A stretch of DNA of 64,000 nucleotides from Moanibacter sp965226025 (GTDB taxonomy: Bacteria; Verrucomicrobiota; Verrucomicrobiia; Opitutales; UBA2987): the NCBI GenBank assembly GCA_965226025.1, contig CBDDCD010000003.1, forward strand, positions 2,790,001-2,854,000. Reading direction: 5' to 3'. Each line of letters starts with the position of its first letter. Positions within the stretch are counted from its first letter, which is position 1. The translations under genes and the position numbers were made by a program. Positions 54,673-62,914 of this stretch are shown here, one piece after another. Under the pieces are notes generated by a model, which saw nothing but the letters and a program-made list of their open reading frames with translations, searched no databases and had not been told where the DNA came from.

Positions 54673-55806
54673 TTGGAATCATTAAGAACAGCGCGAGACC
54701 TATTATCGCTCGAAGAGAAGTGGCTTCGGGAATTTGATGTGGTCGATCCATTCAACGGCAATCGGCTGGAGGGCTTCCTCTCCCTTAAGCCCGACCACCG
54801 CTATGGAGCCTTGGCCATAGCCCGGGTCAATGAGGCCGCGGCGCCCCAATTGATTCTTGGAACACCCAAACTTCACTACCCGTTCAACAAGAATGGAGAG
54901 TTCCTTTTCCCCCCCATCGAGTCGCTGTTGATCTATGAAAAACTGGATGGGACCAATGTGCTCGCCTATCGCTACCACGATGATGACGGGGAAGAGTACC
55001 TGACCTACAAGCTGAGACTGTACCCGATCCTGCGGAATGGGAAGTGGGGCGCGTTCCTTGACATGTGGAGAGGCATACTCGAGGAGTATCCCAGTATCCC
55101 GAGTCTGCCCTCCGCGAATTCCTGCTCGATCAGCTTTGAACTCTATGGTTCTCAAAATGCCCATCTGATCCTCTATGAAACTCCACTGGCCTGTGCGCTG
55201 CTTTTCGGAGTGACGGGCGAAGGTAGAGTCCGATCACCTAAAGAACTGGAAACTCTGGACGTCCCCACGGCCGAGCTGCATGCGGAGCTCCTGGCCGAGA
55301 ATGACCCCGTTGCCGAATACCAGAGATTCAGGGCTGAAAGCGAAAAGAAGAACCAGAAGGGTGACGATGACAAGATAAAGGGCACGGAGGGAACGGTCTG
55401 GTACGTGAAGCCGAAATCCGAAGAGTACGTGCTCTTCAAATGTAAACCCGAATCGGTCGAGGAGATGCACTGGGCCACCGGTATCAACAAGGCGGCGGTG
55501 GAAATGACCTGCTGGAACCTATTGGAGACGGAGGACACTCTAACCTACGAGGCTTTGCTCCCTCTGCTCTTGGAAGATTATACAGAGAGAGAAATCTCCG
55601 GCTTCAGAGCGCACATTGAGGAGTGCATTTCGAAGGTCGGCGGTGAGATGAGTTTCAGGATCAGAGTTCTGGAAGAGTACGAGAAGGTGGGAATCAAACT
55701 CTCCGAAGATAAAGGAGCGGTGATGAGGGAGCTTTCCGCCAAATTCGCCCGAAACGAGATGAAGAAGGTGTTCACCATAATCTCGAACCATGGACATTCA
55801 AACTGA
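54673..55806 (+). CDS. RNA ligase-like (nucleotidyltransferase superfamily) protein
   Basis: The 377 residues show the covalent nucleotidyltransferase motifs in order: motif I Lys90 in LIYEKLDGTNVLAYRY, motif III-like SISFELYGSQNAHLI, motif IV GTEGTVWYVK and motif V EYVLFKCKP. The pattern is closest to Rnl2/archaeal-type RNA ligases that seal RNA ends with ATP. An acidic/Lys-rich linker (SEKKNQKGDDDKIKG) precedes motif IV, and there is a helical C-terminal domain. The start is TTG 54673. The gene stands alone, bracketed by perfect palindromes at 54561-54602 and 55794-55826. The RNA target is unknown; a repair or anti-phage role is conceivable. Confidence 0.75.
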   Translation: MESLRTARDLLSLEEKWLREFDVVDPFNGNRLEGFLSLKPDHRYGALAIARVNEAAAPQLILGTPKLHYPFNKNGEFLFPPIESLLIYEKLDGTNVLAYRYHDDDGEEYLTYKLRLYPILRNGKWGAFLDMWRGILEEYPSIPSLPSANSCSISFELYGSQNAHLILYETPLACALLFGVTGEGRVRSPKELETLDVPTAELHAELLAENDPVAEYQRFRAESEKKNQKGDDDKIKGTEGTVWYVKPKSEEYVLFKCKPESVEEMHWATGINKAAVEMTCWNLLETEDTLTYEALLPLLLEDYTEREISGFRAHIEECISKVGGEMSFRIRVLEEYEKVGIKLSEDKGAVMRELSAKFARNEMKKVFTIISNHGHSN

Positions 55807-55826
55807 CGATCCGTCAGTTTGAATGT
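55794..55826. terminator. Perfect 15-bp palindrome at the ligase stop
   Basis: ACATTCAAACTGACG (55794-55808) and CGTCAGTTTGAATGT (55812-55826) are separated by 3 nt; the stop codon lies inside the left arm. There is no T-run, so either a termination or an mRNA-stabilising hairpin is possible. Confidence 0.55.
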
Positions 55827-55909
55827 GGGCAACCTGTCAACTGTTTCGGATAGTTTGGTTTGACAGTCGGATTCATGTTACTAGAATAGCAACCGTGGAA
55901 CTATTCCGA

Positions 55910-56737
55910 ATGCTTGAGACGAGGAGGATTTGTAGAAATCTGAACCGGGGAGGTATCATCGGAGTTATCGCGATGCTCTTTGCTTGGCCGTCGCAATCCC
56001 ACGGGCAAATCGTCCCGGGTCTCTATTCGCCGGATGCAAACACAATTGCTCTGTATCACTTTGATACCTCTGGGGACGGTATCACGCCCGACGCAACGGG
56101 AAATCACGACGGGACACTCTTGGGAGATGCTTTCATCACGTCGGGGAGCAAAGGAGTCTTTGGTGAGGCCTTAAGCGTCGATGGCGAAAGCGACTACGTC
56201 AAAATTTTGAACGTCCACCAGAACCCGGTCATCGATGGTAGTGAAGGAACTTTTGAAATGTGGGCACGCCTGGCCAACGAGGTTTTTTCCTTTGCCTCAC
56301 TTGGCAATGATTTCGGGGGCTTCTTCGACGACCCGATTCTCTTTGGATGGCACGGTAGCGCGGGGAATCAGGTCCTCTTTGGTGTTTGGGCGCCGGGTTG
56401 GCAGTTTGCCACCAGTGGGGTGGACCCGGCGGACCTTATTGGAGAGTGGCACCACTACGCCGGAACCTGGGGACCTGACGGAGTCAAAATTTGGATCGAC
56501 GGCGAATTGAAAGGCACCAATCCCTACACCGGAGGAATCAACACGAACTATGCAACGGGTCTGATCGGAACTGACTCATGGCAAGTGGAGATGGCCGGCG
56601 AAATCGACGAGGTGCGAATCTCTTCCGTCCAGCTCGACTTCGCTCCCATACCCGAACCCAGCACTACTCTCCTGGTTCTTCTCGGCGGACTCGTTCTGGT
56701 CTTGTTTTGGAGGCGCGCGTCGCTACCGCATGCCTGA
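55910..56737 (+). CDS. Secreted LamG-domain protein with PEP-CTERM sorting tail
   Basis: From ATG 55910 the protein has 275 residues: a signal segment (GGIIGVIAMLFAWPSQSHGQ), a LamG/concanavalin-like jellyroll (TIALYHFDTSGDGITPDATG, SEGTFEMWARLAN, EWHHYAGTWGPDGVKIWIDG, AGEIDEVRISS) and a C-terminal tripartite PEP-CTERM signal (PIPEPSTTLLVLLGG, hydrophobic helix, FWRR). Such proteins are processed by exosortase and placed on the surface or in the matrix. The tail is a good taxonomic hint. The frame is open further upstream to 55823, but the signal peptide favours 55910. Confidence 0.85.
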   Translation: MLETRRICRNLNRGGIIGVIAMLFAWPSQSHGQIVPGLYSPDANTIALYHFDTSGDGITPDATGNHDGTLLGDAFITSGSKGVFGEALSVDGESDYVKILNVHQNPVIDGSEGTFEMWARLANEVFSFASLGNDFGGFFDDPILFGWHGSAGNQVLFGVWAPGWQFATSGVDPADLIGEWHHYAGTWGPDGVKIWIDGELKGTNPYTGGINTNYATGLIGTDSWQVEMAGEIDEVRISSVQLDFAPIPEPSTTLLVLLGGLVLVLFWRRASLPHA

Positions 56738-56958
56738 TCAGGCTGGGGCCGGGCTCTCGCGGCGCCAGGAAGCGTGAAAACGCAGTTCCTCTGAAAAGGG
56801 GTCTCAGTGTGAGATTGCTCCTAATCGGTCAATAGTAAAATCCCGATCTATGGATTTTGCGGGCTTAATTTTCCGAGTTCGCGGAGAGACTTTGCTAGTA
56901 GAGTGCATTCGTTAATTCTTAGGGATTCGACCACCGACATCTTCCTGCTCCTTCCTCG

Positions 56959-56968
56959 CCTCAAGGGA
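56959..56968. repeat. Target duplication CCTCAAGGGA, left copy (ISAs1)
   Basis: The 10-bp word is repeated at 58863-58872 on the other side of the element, as expected for the 8-10 bp duplications of the ISAs1 family. Confidence 0.9.
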
Positions 56969-56992
56969 TACGGTGTTTTGATTCTCGGGACA

Positions 56993-57424
56993 TTAGGTGA
57001 TGATATTGATGGCCTTGTGTAGGTTGAAGGTGAAATGATCACAGAGGGCAGGGGTGGATTCGAAGCCCATGGTAGATTTGAGGCTAAGAACCAGTTGCCT
57101 GCAAGCAGCCAGGATTCTGGCTGCGTTATGGTTACGGATCATACATCGATCTTCATCGAAGAAGCGATCTCTGGGGTAGTGGTTTTTGTTTTCGATGGCC
57201 CAGTGGTTGCGGATTTTCGATAGGAACTGAGGAGGGCTCAAGTCGGTGGGATCGCGGCTGCTGACATAGTAGGAGCGTTCCGAGGAAGGTTTCGCTTTGT
57301 TAGGATAATGGAAGGTGCGTTGGACAGAGGCGAACTGACGAGCATGAGGCAAGCCAAGGGAGGGAGCGCTTAGAGGATGGGTTGCTATTTGACGAATCTC
57401 CAGGCGGCCATGGTCCTTATCTAC
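56993..57424 (-). pseudogene. ISAs1 transposase, C-terminal frame
   Basis: In the -1 frame relative to the main transposase frame: QTVDKDHGRLEIRQIATHPL through to HWAIENKNHYPRDRFFDEDR (catalytic Glu) and the C-terminus HKAINIIT. The frame is open back through the C/T run near 57435, where the main frame reads FGPSPFLS. Joining the two gives about 614 residues. Either a shift mutation or programmed frameshifting explains the split. Confidence 0.8.
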
Positions 57425-58836
57425 GGTTTGGTGGACAAAAAGGGGGAGGGGCCGAAAAGATTCTTTGCGTCTTGATGCATGGTGGGTTGGTTGTCTTTGA
57501 TCTGGATGATATAGTCAGCACCGAGTTCTTCGACCACGATGTGGGCCGTTTCTTTTTGGTTATGCATGGCGTCGAAGGTGAAGGTGGATCCGTCCATGGC
57601 CGGCATCTTGCGCAGGAGAGTTTGGGCGGCGGTGATCTCGTTGGATTTGTCGGCGGTAGCGACTTGGGCAATCGTTTGAGCGCTTTGATGATCGACCGCG
57701 GCCACCAGGTGCAAGGCCTTGGCCGGTTCTTTGTCAGTGCCTTTGAGAGTCTTACCGTCAACCGCAATATCGCGGGGCAAACGGCCCTCGGGCGAGGCTA
57801 TGAATTGGGTGAGGATTTGATCGAAAAGCTCGGCCTCGACGTTTTGCAACACCCGGTAGAAGACATCATAGCAGGGGGCCTGAAAACGGCTTGTTTTGGG
57901 GTTTTTCCAGGAGCGTAAGGCGCGCAGTTGGGCTTGATTGAGGTGATGGGCCAGGCGCACGATCTCCTTGAGGTTGTGTTTGCCGCAGAGGGTGCCGAGC
58001 ACAATCATACTCAAGACCGTGGCGAGTCGATAGCGACGGCCCGCTTTTCGACGGAAGTCTTCGATCTGGTGGAAGCGTTCCCGGAGGCTTGTCATCTGTT
58101 CCACTTTGAGGCAGACCGCATGGGAGTTGTCGTTGGCATTGAGGGCCTCACGGTGTGCCTTGGGCAAGGGCCCTGGCGAGCGCAGCAGTTGCAGAGCATC
58201 AGCCCGCAGGGGTTTGACCCAGATCTGCTTGGGGCGCTCATGGCGTTCATAGAAATCTTCCCGCTGTCGACCATATCCCGCGCTCAAGCCCAAAGGAGTC
58301 CACCCGCTCGCCTTGTAGCAAGTGCCTCGGTGGATCTGTGGGTCCACGAAAGTTTCCGCTACCAAGGGGCGATAGGCAAAGGCCTGCTCCCAGTGATCGG
58401 CCAAGACTCTCAGGCACATCGCCAACGTCTTGGAGGCCAGATTGGCCAGCTTGAGCCCGGGCAGAATGAGAAAACGCCGGTTCTGCACCACCAGTTTCAA
58501 GCGCGCATGCCGTCGCGCCCCATCCCAGCCGATCCAGCCGTCTCGATCCTTCAGCCGGTAGCTAGCCGCTCCCCACAGCAAAAGACACACCCATTGCCCG
58601 TCGATCAAAGCCACATAGCGCAGGGTCTCTCCCGCGCTCCCCGCACTGTGCAAATAATGATGTTGGATCAAAAGATCATTGAATCGCTCCTGCTCTTCGG
58701 GCAAGATCAGACGCAGAGTTAGACGATCTATCGAAGGAGTCAGATGGTAAGATTTTTTGTCTTTCATACCATCTTGGCATGACTGATTCCCTCGGGTTTG
58801 TCTAGCTCTTTTTTTATCTTTTTGCCTATCAGCCAC
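57421..58836 (-). CDS. ISAs1 transposase with N-terminal DUF4338/DruA-like domain
   Basis: The 471 residues join two families. Residues about 40-215 match DUF4338, the DruA family of the Druantia defence system: HHYLHSAGSAGETLRYVALI, GWIGWDGARRHARL, NRRFLILPGLKLANLASKTL, VAETFVDPQIHRGTCYKASG. Residues about 245-470 are ISAs1: FHQIEDFRRKAGRRYRLATV, IAVDGKTLKGTD (catalytic Asp) and FTFDAMHNQKETAHIVVEELGADYI (second Asp). The third acid lies in the next frame (56993-57424). The frame stops right after the C/T run. The DruA-like part may bind the element ends or nicks; its role here is unknown. Confidence 0.8.
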   Translation of the reverse strand: MADRQKDKKRARQTRGNQSCQDGMKDKKSYHLTPSIDRLTLRLILPEEQERFNDLLIQHHYLHSAGSAGETLRYVALIDGQWVCLLLWGAASYRLKDRDGWIGWDGARRHARLKLVVQNRRFLILPGLKLANLASKTLAMCLRVLADHWEQAFAYRPLVAETFVDPQIHRGTCYKASGWTPLGLSAGYGRQREDFYERHERPKQIWVKPLRADALQLLRSPGPLPKAHREALNANDNSHAVCLKVEQMTSLRERFHQIEDFRRKAGRRYRLATVLSMIVLGTLCGKHNLKEIVRLAHHLNQAQLRALRSWKNPKTSRFQAPCYDVFYRVLQNVEAELFDQILTQFIASPEGRLPRDIAVDGKTLKGTDKEPAKALHLVAAVDHQSAQTIAQVATADKSNEITAAQTLLRKMPAMDGSTFTFDAMHNQKETAHIVVEELGADYIIQIKDNQPTMHQDAKNLFGPSPFLSTKP

Positions 58837-58928
58837 TTCCTCCCCAGAAAACTTTCACCCTGCCTCAAGGGAGAATTGAGGGCCTTCGGACTTGACGAAG
58901 CTACACAGGTGATTCATATTGAATCATT

Positions 58929-59192
58929 ATGACTCAACTTACGATTCGAGGCTTCTCTGCAGAGATTGAGGAGAGGATCAGATCACTGGCCCGGGAGCGA
59001 GGATGGTCGCAAAACAAGGCAGCGATCCACCTATTGAAACAGGGCGCTGGGCTGGGAGGTGAGGCGGAGCGGGCGGGTATTGGAAACGGACTGGATGCGT
59101 TTATCGGCACGTGGAAAAGGAAAGAAGCCGACGATTTTGATCGTCGCATCGAGGAGGCCTTTGAGAGCATTGATGAGGAGATGTGGGATTGA
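58929..59192 (+). CDS. VapB/FitA-type antitoxin
   Basis: 87 residues starting MTQLTIRGFSAEIEERIRSL with the ribbon-helix-helix pattern ARERGWSQNKAAIHLLKQGAG and an acidic C-terminal toxin-binding tail (FDRRIEEAFESIDEEMWD). It is expected to block and co-repress the PIN toxin downstream. A segment of about 260 bp now separates the two genes. Confidence 0.8.
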   Translation: MTQLTIRGFSAEIEERIRSLARERGWSQNKAAIHLLKQGAGLGGEAERAGIGNGLDAFIGTWKRKEADDFDRRIEEAFESIDEEMWD

Positions 59193-59451
59193 ACCCCAAA
59201 GTCTCAAACGGCTTCTTAAAGGCGGGTGATAATTGGTTTGTTATGAAAGAGTTATGATGCAGATCCGGTGAAACTCAATCGGCACTAAATGTGAGGATAC
59301 AAGAATGCCCTTAAGAAGCCTAAATCCGACAAGCGCGAATAGCTGCGTTCCAGTCCGGAAACCGCTCGGTTACGTAGAAGACTACGCGCCCGACGCGGTT
59401 TCCGAACTGCGCCTTGCCCTTCATCACTTCTCGAATTTTTGAAACAATGGG
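59193..59451. other. Insert between antitoxin and toxin genes
   Basis: The 259-bp segment holds an inverted pair GGCTTCTTAAAGGC (59210-59223) and GCCCTTAAGAAGCC (59307-59320), one mismatch, and a second palindrome CGGAAACCGC (59356-59365) with GCGGTTTCCG (59395-59404). TGAA occurs at both junctions. No coding capacity was seen. It looks like a small non-autonomous insertion (MITE-like) or a composite of intergenic repeats. Confidence 0.5.
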
Positions 59452-59841
59452 GTGAAGTTGATGCTCGATACCAACGCCTATTCTGGCTTAATGCGCGGAG
59501 AGGAGTGGGCGGCGGACGAGGTCCGTGGCGCGGATCATATCTACATTCCAGCTGTGGTGATGGGCGAATTGCTCTACGGTTTTCGCCTAGGGAGACGGAA
59601 CCCTGAGAACCGGCGGCAACTCTCAGATTTTCTCGCCTCAGAGTATGTAAGCTTTCATCCAGCGAGCCAGTCTGTGTGTGAACGTTATGCAATGGTCATG
59701 GAGCAACTGAGAAGGAAGGGGAGGCCGATTCCGACCAATGACGTCTGGGTGGCGGCCCATACACTGTCAGAGGGAGCTGACCTGTTGACCAGGGACAGGC
59801 ACTTTCAGGAAATTGATGGTTTAGATTTCCCACAACATTAA
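59452..59841 (+). CDS. VapC-type PIN-domain toxin
   Basis: The 129 residues from GTG 59452 have the PIN acids: MLDTNAYSGLMRG, VVMGELLYGF, TNDVWVAAHTLS and LLTRDRHFQEI. VapC toxins are Mg-dependent RNases cutting tRNA or rRNA. Homologous pairs usually overlap; if the insert is removed at the TGAA words, the antitoxin stop and a TTG start of this gene would overlap as expected. Confidence 0.85.
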   Translation: MKLMLDTNAYSGLMRGEEWAADEVRGADHIYIPAVVMGELLYGFRLGRRNPENRRQLSDFLASEYVSFHPASQSVCERYAMVMEQLRRKGRPIPTNDVWVAAHTLSEGADLLTRDRHFQEIDGLDFPQH

Positions 59842-59894
59842 GAAAGTGCCCTGCCTGCTTTCGACTGCGGGATCTGCGATGGATGTTCGAAGAT

Positions 59895-60623
59895 TCACCA
59901 CTCCTTCTCGGTTTTGAACCCTTGTTCATCTTCGACCAGATCCTTGAAACGGAAGGAGAACAGTTCCGCGTTCTGGAGATAGAATTTCACTTTGCGCCAG
60001 AACATTCCCTGGTCCCTACCAGCCGGAATCTTGGGACTTCCCAGCCACGTCACGATTTGGGCCACCTGGTCGCCGGATATGGGATCACAATTGTCTCGAC
60101 TGCACGGTTCGGCAACACGGTCGAAGCGGTCGGTGATTTCTACTCGTAGCGATCCACCCGGAGCGCACCTCGCATTTACCTCGAGCTGGGTACCCGTGCT
60201 GATGAGGGGCCGCGTAATGAGTACCCCTGTGCGGTAGCGGTTGGCAAAAAGGCCTGCGTATCCGTCTTTTCGAAGGGTCGCCAATCCAAGACCGAATCCG
60301 GCGCCGCATCCGAGGGGATCAATCGTCTCGGGGTGATCGATTCTTTCCCGTGCGCCGACCAACCACCAGTCGTGGTGAAAGTCGGTTCCTCCATGGTAGA
60401 ACCATAGTTGGTCGCCAACTTCGATTGGCGGACTCGTCATGGACACCATGTGTGCATCCCAATGGCTCTCCCCCCGCGGAGCCAGAAAAGGTTGCCGCTT
60501 CATGGTGCGATCCCAACGCAGTCCGTCTCGACTGACCAGCAGTTGAACATCCATCTCATTCTCCACGGATCGGAAAACGCCTGGAGTGGCGAGATGAACG
60601 GTGCCGAGTTTGAACTTGGTCAT
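59895..60623 (-). pseudogene. GH32/GH43-like protein, C-terminal part, split by IS200-like element
   Basis: The frame KFKLGTVHLATPGVFRSVEN continues with MDVQLLVSRDGLRWDRT and a C-terminal beta-sandwich-like region (GSLRVEITDRFDRVAE, VKFYLQNAELFSFRF), parallel to the paralogue at 12466-13962. An ATG by chance starts at the IS border (60623). Joining it in frame to 61180-62043 gives 530 residues. Confidence 0.85.
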
Positions 60624-61179
60624 TCCCCGTAGCTTGCTACGGGGTTGCTAGCTTTTTTAGGAGTAGTGGGTGGGAGAGAGGAAGGAAAAAAGCCGACTAA
60701 AGCGAGGTTGGCACTGTGTCTGGGAAATACATTATCATTACGTAATGCCGGTAAAGTATCGGAAGGGATTGATCGAGGAGAGAGTGAGGAGGGTATTGCA
60801 AGAAACGACAGAAGGGATCGGGCAGCGCTATGAGATCGAAATGGAGGGGTTGGGATGCGATAAGGATCACGCCCACCTATTGTGTGGAGCGCATCCGGAG
60901 TTGGCGCCTGGGAGGATAGTGCAGATATATAAGAGCCTAACGGCGCGAGAGGTCTTTCGGAGGGAGCCGTGGGTAGGAAAGGAGCAGTGGGGAGGAGAAT
61001 ACTGGTCGGACGGCTACTACGTGGGGACAGTGGGAGAGAGAGGAGATTGGGCGACGGTGGAAGCATATGTGCGCGAACAAGGAAAACCGAAGGCAGAACT
61101 ACGGCAGTTGATGCTATGGTGAGAAAGTGCGAGGAATGCTAAAGTCGGATACCCCGCAGCTTGCTGCGGGGAGTCTTCA
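60624..61179 (+). mobile_element. IS200/IS605-family element, TnpA only (556 bp)
   Basis: Each end carries a perfect hairpin: CCCCGTAGC/GCTACGGGG (60625-60644) and CCCCGCAGC/GCTGCGGGG (61152-61171). No target duplication exists, as known for this family. The boundaries 60624 and 61179 are set by the requirement that excision restore the host reading frame: the left flank ends TCAT (candidate target) and the element ends TTCA (candidate right cleavage site). Confidence 0.85.
60670..61122 (+). CDS. tnpA: IS200/IS605 TnpA (Y1 HUH transposase)
   Basis: The 150-residue protein has family features: HCVWEIHYHYVMPVKYRKGL, the HUH metal motif DHAHLLCG, WGGEYWSDGYYVGTVGER, and the catalytic Tyr in the helix VEAYVREQG. 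It cuts and joins single-stranded DNA at the terminal hairpins. The size matches an intact enzyme. No TnpB/IscB-type gene accompanies it. Confidence 0.9.
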   Translation: MGERKEKSRLKRGWHCVWEIHYHYVMPVKYRKGLIEERVRRVLQETTEGIGQRYEIEMEGLGCDKDHAHLLCGAHPELAPGRIVQIYKSLTAREVFRREPWVGKEQWGGEYWSDGYYVGTVGERGDWATVEAYVREQGKPKAELRQLMLW

Positions 61180-62043
61180 TTGAGGCATGCCGTAAAAGGA
61201 TTCGTCGAGATTGTCTTCCTCTTCATCACAGGCCGCCACCAGGACCGGTTCGCTCCAGTTGAGAAAGTCCGAGCTCCGCGACTGCCAGATTCGGCGCTGA
61301 TTGTAGCTGGCGAAATAACCCGGTTCGTAGGGTCGCGCAAAGGACTCGTCGCGGACCCATTCTGACCGGGTTGCGGTCGCGGTCATGAAGATATGCCGGG
61401 TGTTTTGGACGAATTCGCGGGCATCCTCATCATAGGAGAGAATCGTGACGTCGCAGAGCCTGGGTCCAGCCATCCCCAGTCGGGGCAGTTTGTCGTAGGT
61501 TTGCCAATGAATGCCGTCGGCGGAGTGGGCGCATTGGCTCTGACGACGGCTGTTGTTGTCCCACATGCGAGTATAGAAAGCTTTGAAGCGCTCATCTGCT
61601 GAACGAGGGTGGGGATCGATGAGGACGCTCGTACCGTGTTCACCACGCCCCATCACGATATTTGTCTTGCGTCCCTCGATTTCGAATAGATCGAACTCCG
61701 GCTTCTTCCAGTGTATGCCGTCCTCGCTCTCGGCGTAGAGTTGCTGCGACTCCATGCCCAACGCCATCAGCTTCTTATTGGGCTCGCCGGTCATTTGTTC
61801 GTACCAGCACTTAAAGAGCCCGTCCACAGGATCACGCAGTACGCAGTAGGTCGAGTAACTGAGGTAGGGAAGCACCTCCCAGGGCCGGTCTTTCTTGAGC
61901 ACGGGCCCGTTTTGAAATCTCTCCGGAGTGTGCCAGCGACGTGTGATGTCCTGAACCGATTCAATCACCAGATTGTCGATGAAGGTCTGGACGCGGTCCT
62001 CCACATAGAGCTGGGTGCTGTCTCTTCTCAAGTCGCGCGTCAT
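61180..62043 (-). pseudogene. GH32/GH43-like protein, N-terminal part
   Basis: From ATG 62043 (MTRDLRRDSTQLYVEDRVQT) with propeller segments GLFKCWYEQMTGE, YAESEDGIHWKKPEFDLFEI, CAHSADGIHWQTYDKLPR and DESFYGMPQ at the border. The IS TGA ends the frame two codons later. It is the upstream half of the gene at 59895-60623 and was probably inactivated recently, because both halves are free of other defects. Confidence 0.85.
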
Positions 62044-62097
62044 GGAGTTCGATGCTGCCGCGGGTATGCCGGTGAGACAAGAAGGTACGGTAGGCGC

Positions 62098-62190
62098 TAG
62101 CCCGCTTTTCTCACAAACTTTCGAGCATCGTATTGCGGCTGAATGTTCCTCCCGTCTTGTTGCCGCCTGCCAGCCACAAAAAGCGGGCTA
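62098..62190. repeat. TAGCCCGC palindromic repeat, copy C
   Basis: TAGCCCGCTTTT at 62098-62109 and AAAAGCGGGCTA at 62179-62190. The inner sequence differs from copies A and B, but the first bases after the left arm (CTCACA) match copy A. Confidence 0.7.
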
Positions 62191-62193
62191 TCT

Positions 62194-62395
62194 AACAAAA
62201 GGGCACAGAAGATCTTGGAGGCGTTCAAAGATCTGATTTCCTTTTTCGAAGAAGAACCAATGAGATGGGAGACAGAGCAAACTGTCGCAGGGAATGACCG
62301 AATCTGCCTTCGAAATCATGCGACAACATTTTCGACATCAAGATCTTCTGTGCCCTTTTGTTTTTTAGCCTAGAAATCTTATGAGATTTCCAGGC
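62194..62395. repeat. Compound palindrome, copy C
   Basis: AACAAAAGGGCACAGAAGAT (62194-62213) pairs with ATCTTCTGTGCCCTTTTGTT (62343-62362), followed by a CCTAGAAA...TTTCCAGG hairpin at 62369-62394. The order is the same as at 361-510, but the loop is about 50 bp longer and unrelated. The last hairpin touches the stop of the nucleotidyltransferase remnant. Confidence 0.65.
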
Positions 62396-62907
62396 TAGGT
62401 CAATTCAGGCCGAAACCGAATTCGAGACGGCTGCTTCCGCTTTCCTGTAGGCGGTTTCATCGTCGATCTCGATCCAGAACCGATCGGTTTCCAGGGAGAG
62501 GGCATGATTGGTTTCCGACAGAACACGAACACCGGCGGAAAGGGAGGTATCATGATGGATCCTGCCGGCATCTTCGAGGCTTTGAAAATTGCCGTGGTGC
62601 AGAGGAAGAAAGGCTCGTTCAGGTGGTTCCTAGACCGCCGAACAGAATAGCCATTCTCTTTCTGCCAATCTCTGTTTTCGATTGTCGTAATTGCAACTTT
62701 CAGCCGTCCGGAGAGTTGCGTTAGGAATTCGCCAAGCTTCTCTCCTTCGAATCCCGTGGCGACGTAAAATTCGTTGGCTCCGCCATCCATGGCGCTGCGG
62801 ATGACACGTTCAATCAAGGGAACTTCGAGGAGGGGGACAATTGGCTTGATCTCGCCTTTTTGCTTGAGTCGGGATCCCTGCCCGGCGGCGAGGATAAGGC
62901 ATTTCAT
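62395..62907 (-). pseudogene. Sugar-phosphate nucleotidyltransferase, frameshifted remnant
   Basis: The N-terminus is well kept: MKCLILAAGQGSRLKQKGEI, KPIVPLLEVPLIERVIRS and YVATGFEGEKLGEFL, a nucleotidyltransferase fold similar to CDP-inositol or NDP-sugar enzymes. After the NGYSVRRSRNHLNEPFFL region the frame is wrong and part of the core is missing. The correct C-terminal sequence reappears in another frame (LSETNHALSLETDRFWIEID, ETAYRKAEAAV). It is inactive as it stands. Confidence 0.75.
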
Positions 62908-62914
62908 CGAGCGT

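Larger units (their letters stand above)
56969..58862 (-). mobile_element. ISAs1-family insertion sequence (1894 bp) with DruA-like cargo domain
   Basis: The terminal inverted repeats are CAGGGTGAAAGTTTTCTGGG (transposase start side) and the related TACGGTGTTTTGATTCTCGG at the other end, matching in blocks GGTG, TTCT and GGGA. The element is flanked by CCTCAAGGGA. A truncated second copy is at 32495-32832. The transposase reading frame is split in two. Confidence 0.9.

Noticed and set aside
59341..59410. Integron attC-like palindrome between the VapBC genes
   Set aside because: The stem-loop is long, but the conserved core sites of attC were not found and no integrase or cassette array is present.
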